Shown here: positions 14,135 to 19,015 of the stretch, piece by piece
How the letters are laid out: each line of letters begins with the position of its first letter
Numbering within the stretch: position 1 is the stretch's first letter
Source: CAZCWM01 sp964622625
GTDB lineage: Bacteria; Planctomycetota; Phycisphaerae; Phycisphaerales; Phycisphaeraceae
DNA: 19,015 nt
Assembly: GCA_964622625.1 (NCBI GenBank)
Contig: CAZUUQ010000052.1
Coordinates: forward strand, 1-19,015
Reading direction: 5' to 3'
The notes under the pieces: generated by a model
Databases searched by the model: none
What the model was told of the DNA's origin: nothing
What the model saw: the letters and a program-made list of their open reading frames with translations, nothing else
Program-made: the position numbers and the translations under genes

Positions 14135-16006
14135 CTATGGCCGCGCCTCCCGCCAGCTTTCGCCTTCCAGCCGGCCCCAGCCGTCGATCTCGGCGGGCTG
14201 ATTGCCGAAGTTGGCAACGACGCGCGTGCCGTCGGCGAAAGTCGTCGTCTGCACCCGGCCATCGTCGCTCAGTAACTGGAAATCGGTCATGGCGTGGCGG
14301 CCGATACGCCGGTGCAGTTTCGCCACCGGCAGGGCCGCGGCCAGGGCCGCCCGCACCGGCTCATCGTCGATCTGCACCACGAACGAGTAAGTCGTGCGTT
14401 TTTCGATGTCGATCCATGCGTATTGCCTGCCGAAGGGAAACACGTTCGGCGGGTATCCGTGCAGGGCGTCGATGGCCGCCTTCAGGCGCGGCCGCCCGGA
14501 GCCGCCCAGGGCCAGGTCGTGCGGGATGGGGCCGGGGCCGAAACCAGGGTTGGCGTTGTAGTTGTGCACCTCCCACCAGTCGTGCAGACACGAATCGTGC
14601 AGCACCAGGCTCGTCATGGGCACGACGATGGCCGCGTTTTCATGCTCAGCCGGGTCAGCGGGCATCGCCTTGGTCGTGCCCACGTCGTAGTACGGTGCAT
14701 AGTGATCGCCGAAGCCTTCGCTTGATACCACGCGGTTGCCCACCGTCGCGTGGCTGAACAGGCGCTGCACCCACGCCAGGTCCTCGCGCCGGCCCATGGG
14801 GCGATTCGCGTGCAGCGCATGCTCCGTATTGCAGCACCAGACGCCGGGGCGCATCGCACTGACATCGAAGTGCATCCAGTCCATACCCGCCATCTCGCCG
14901 GCCAATTGCTGTCGCAGGAACTCCATCTGATACGGCGTGCAGGTCTCGTACCACTGGTACTGGTCGATTTTCCAGTTGGGCACGAACTGCCCGGTGTGGT
15001 CGCGGCGATAAAGGCTGCGCCGCTGCGGTGTGCCATCGTCGAGGGCTTCCATCACCCAGCCCCACGGCGAGACGCGGCCCCCCGCCGCCTTGAGCGCGGC
15101 GATCTGGTCGGCGTTCAGCGCGATCGGCTCATCGCCGCCCATGCGGAAGTCCTTCGAGTAGTGGCAGAAGCCCACCGGGTAGTAGAACACACGGTCGAAG
15201 CCGCCATCGCGCAGCCTGCGGGCCGACGTCGCGTAGTCCACCTGCGTCGTCGCGTTGTAGCCGATGAAGGCGAACAGCGAGCCGAACAACTTCGCGATCG
15301 CGGGTTTGACCGCGATCTTCTCCTCCCATGACCGGAACTGCCCGCGTTCGATCAGCCGCTGGCGATAGCGATGGCAGATGGACTTCACGTCCCGATCCAT
15401 CGGGTACAACCGCACCACGGCATCGACGAATCCCTCGACGGCACATCGCTGGTGCTCGAACGTGACGAACGGCCGCCCATCGGCCTGGCCGAAGCGCCCC
15501 TTCCAGTTCGTCGGGCTGTCGTGGGTCGCCAGCAGCGCTCCGCGGTCGCCGATCACCGCCGCCATCGCCATCGTGAAGCCGAAGTGGCCGTGATGGCCCA
15601 GATTCGCTTCCCAGTTCCCGCCCCGACCGTCGATCAACAACCCCTGATAGATCGGCACGGCGATGCGCGTCGACCCATGCGTCGGCTCAAAAGGGCCGGG
15701 CAGGCTTACCGACTCGGCCGCCTCGCGGTCGCATGTCAGCTCCACGCGCACATGGTCGTCTTCCAACGACCAGCTATAGCGCACCACGCCCGCGTCGACC
15801 CGGTGCTCGCTGACGATCGCCTCAGCGATTCTGTGTACCCGGCCTTGCGGGAACGGCCGTACCTGCTGGTCGCCGCGGCCGCGCTGATATCCGCGCCGTG
15901 ACGTATCCAGGCGCCAGACGCAGCCGTGTGGCACGTCCTCGACGATCACCGTTGCGGCGTCCGGCGAGATGGCCAGCCGCAGCCGCCCGTTGCTGAGCGT
16001 TTCCAT
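14135..16006 (-). CDS. Putative glycoside hydrolase (GH101/GH129-like or DUF5696-like)
   Basis: The product is 623 aa, with no signal peptide, so it is probably cytoplasmic. The N-terminal third looks like a beta-sandwich of the kind found before glycosidase barrels (WRLDTSRRG, VRYSWSLEDDHVRVELTCD). The middle reads like a TIM barrel (FYYPVGFCHYSKDF, GWVMEAL, GMDWMHFDVSAM, VVSSEGFGDHY). The C-terminal part is a small beta domain (TTTFADGTRVVANFGNQ). The likely catalytic pair, by analogy with the endo-alpha-N-acetylgalactosaminidase families, is Asp381 in HFD and Glu430 in SSEGF, 49 residues apart. The family call is from memory of barrel motifs, so alternatives in other uncharacterised glycosidase families are open. 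The start is ATG 16006 with GGAG about 12 bases upstream. It lies between uvrA and atpC with spacers on both sides, so it is probably a separate unit. Confidence 0.55.
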   Translation of the reverse strand: METLSNGRLRLAISPDAATVIVEDVPHGCVWRLDTSRRGYQRGRGDQQVRPFPQGRVHRIAEAIVSEHRVDAGVVRYSWSLEDDHVRVELTCDREAAESVSLPGPFEPTHGSTRIAVPIYQGLLIDGRGGNWEANLGHHGHFGFTMAMAAVIGDRGALLATHDSPTNWKGRFGQADGRPFVTFEHQRCAVEGFVDAVVRLYPMDRDVKSICHRYRQRLIERGQFRSWEEKIAVKPAIAKLFGSLFAFIGYNATTQVDYATSARRLRDGGFDRVFYYPVGFCHYSKDFRMGGDEPIALNADQIAALKAAGGRVSPWGWVMEALDDGTPQRRSLYRRDHTGQFVPNWKIDQYQWYETCTPYQMEFLRQQLAGEMAGMDWMHFDVSAMRPGVWCCNTEHALHANRPMGRREDLAWVQRLFSHATVGNRVVSSEGFGDHYAPYYDVGTTKAMPADPAEHENAAIVVPMTSLVLHDSCLHDWWEVHNYNANPGFGPGPIPHDLALGGSGRPRLKAAIDALHGYPPNVFPFGRQYAWIDIEKRTTYSFVVQIDDEPVRAALAAALPVAKLHRRIGRHAMTDFQLLSDDGRVQTTTFADGTRVVANFGNQPAEIDGWGRLEGESWREARP

Positions 16007-16061
16007 GCGATCACTTTCTCCGCCGGCGGCGAGAGCGCCGCAAATCGAAGTCAGCCGTCAG

Positions 16062-16136
16062 GACGCCAAGAGCCCCGCAATTGTATTGAGCATGATCCTG
16101 CTTTCTTCTGGCGATCTTGGCGTCTTGGCGGTGATT
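16062..16136. repeat. Second dispersed palindromic repeat element, GACGCCAAGA type
   Basis: The left arm GACGCCAAGA (16062-16071) and right arm TCTTGGCGTC (16115-16124) are perfect 10-bp inverted copies. TTGGCGG follows, repeating the core (16125-16131). The element lies between the uvrA stop and the start of the hydrolase gene. It resembles a known style of non-coding repeat with CGCCAAGACGCCAAGA cores found in planctomycetes and other phyla. The stem might also end uvrA transcription, though no T-tract follows. Confidence 0.65.
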
Positions 16137-16159
16137 CAGTTCTCCCGACTCAGCAACGT

Positions 16160-19015
<2,856 letters not shown>

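Overview
The window is high-GC DNA, densely coding, with 12 genes or gene parts. It looks like a chromosomal segment from a Gram-negative-type bacterium of the Planctomycetes group, most likely the Phycisphaerae side. The reasons are an LpxK (lipid A kinase), a toroid/DUF4159 giant-protein family that is common in planctomycetes, a small soluble Ser/Thr kinase, and two palindromic dispersed-repeat elements of a type often seen in these genomes. The lineage is an inference from gene content; no rRNA or tRNA is present to confirm it.

Left part (1-4880). At the edge is the first 16 codons of a minus-strand gene. Next comes a minus-strand ParA-type ATPase whose C-terminus is an AMPK-beta-like glycogen-binding (CBM48) domain. 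A 317-bp divergent intergenic region with a 14-bp perfect palindrome separates it from a plus-strand gene in which a Maf nucleotide pyrophosphatase and the lipid A 4'-kinase LpxK lie in a single open frame. A very small lipoprotein and a membrane-anchored, probably inactive, N-acetylmuramoyl-L-alanine amidase-like protein follow.

Centre (4881-8420). A regulatory-looking intergenic stretch with two inverted repeats and a possible -10 box precedes a cytoplasmic Ser/Thr kinase lacking the usual HRD arginine. A secreted protein with a terpene-cyclase-like alpha/alpha toroid and two DUF4159-like domains follows it.

Right part (8473-19015), all minus strand. An elongasome operon mrdA(PBP2)-rodA-rsmG-MBL hydrolase runs with a 4-bp overlap, a 23-bp overlap and a 9-bp gap. 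The PBP2 carries a canonical EF-hand calcium loop inserted after its KSGT motif. Upstream are a first dispersed repeat element, a solitary atpC (F1 epsilon) with its own near-consensus promoter, a probable GH101/GH129-like or DUF5696-like glycoside hydrolase, a second dispersed repeat element, and uvrA, which runs off the right edge.

The cell-envelope theme is strong (LpxK, lipoprotein, pseudo-amidase, PBP2, RodA). There is no clear mobile element, phage, CRISPR or defence system. The most unusual points are the unusual protein architectures: ParA-CBM48, Maf-LpxK, EF-hand PBP2, the degenerate amidase and toroid-DUF4159x2.
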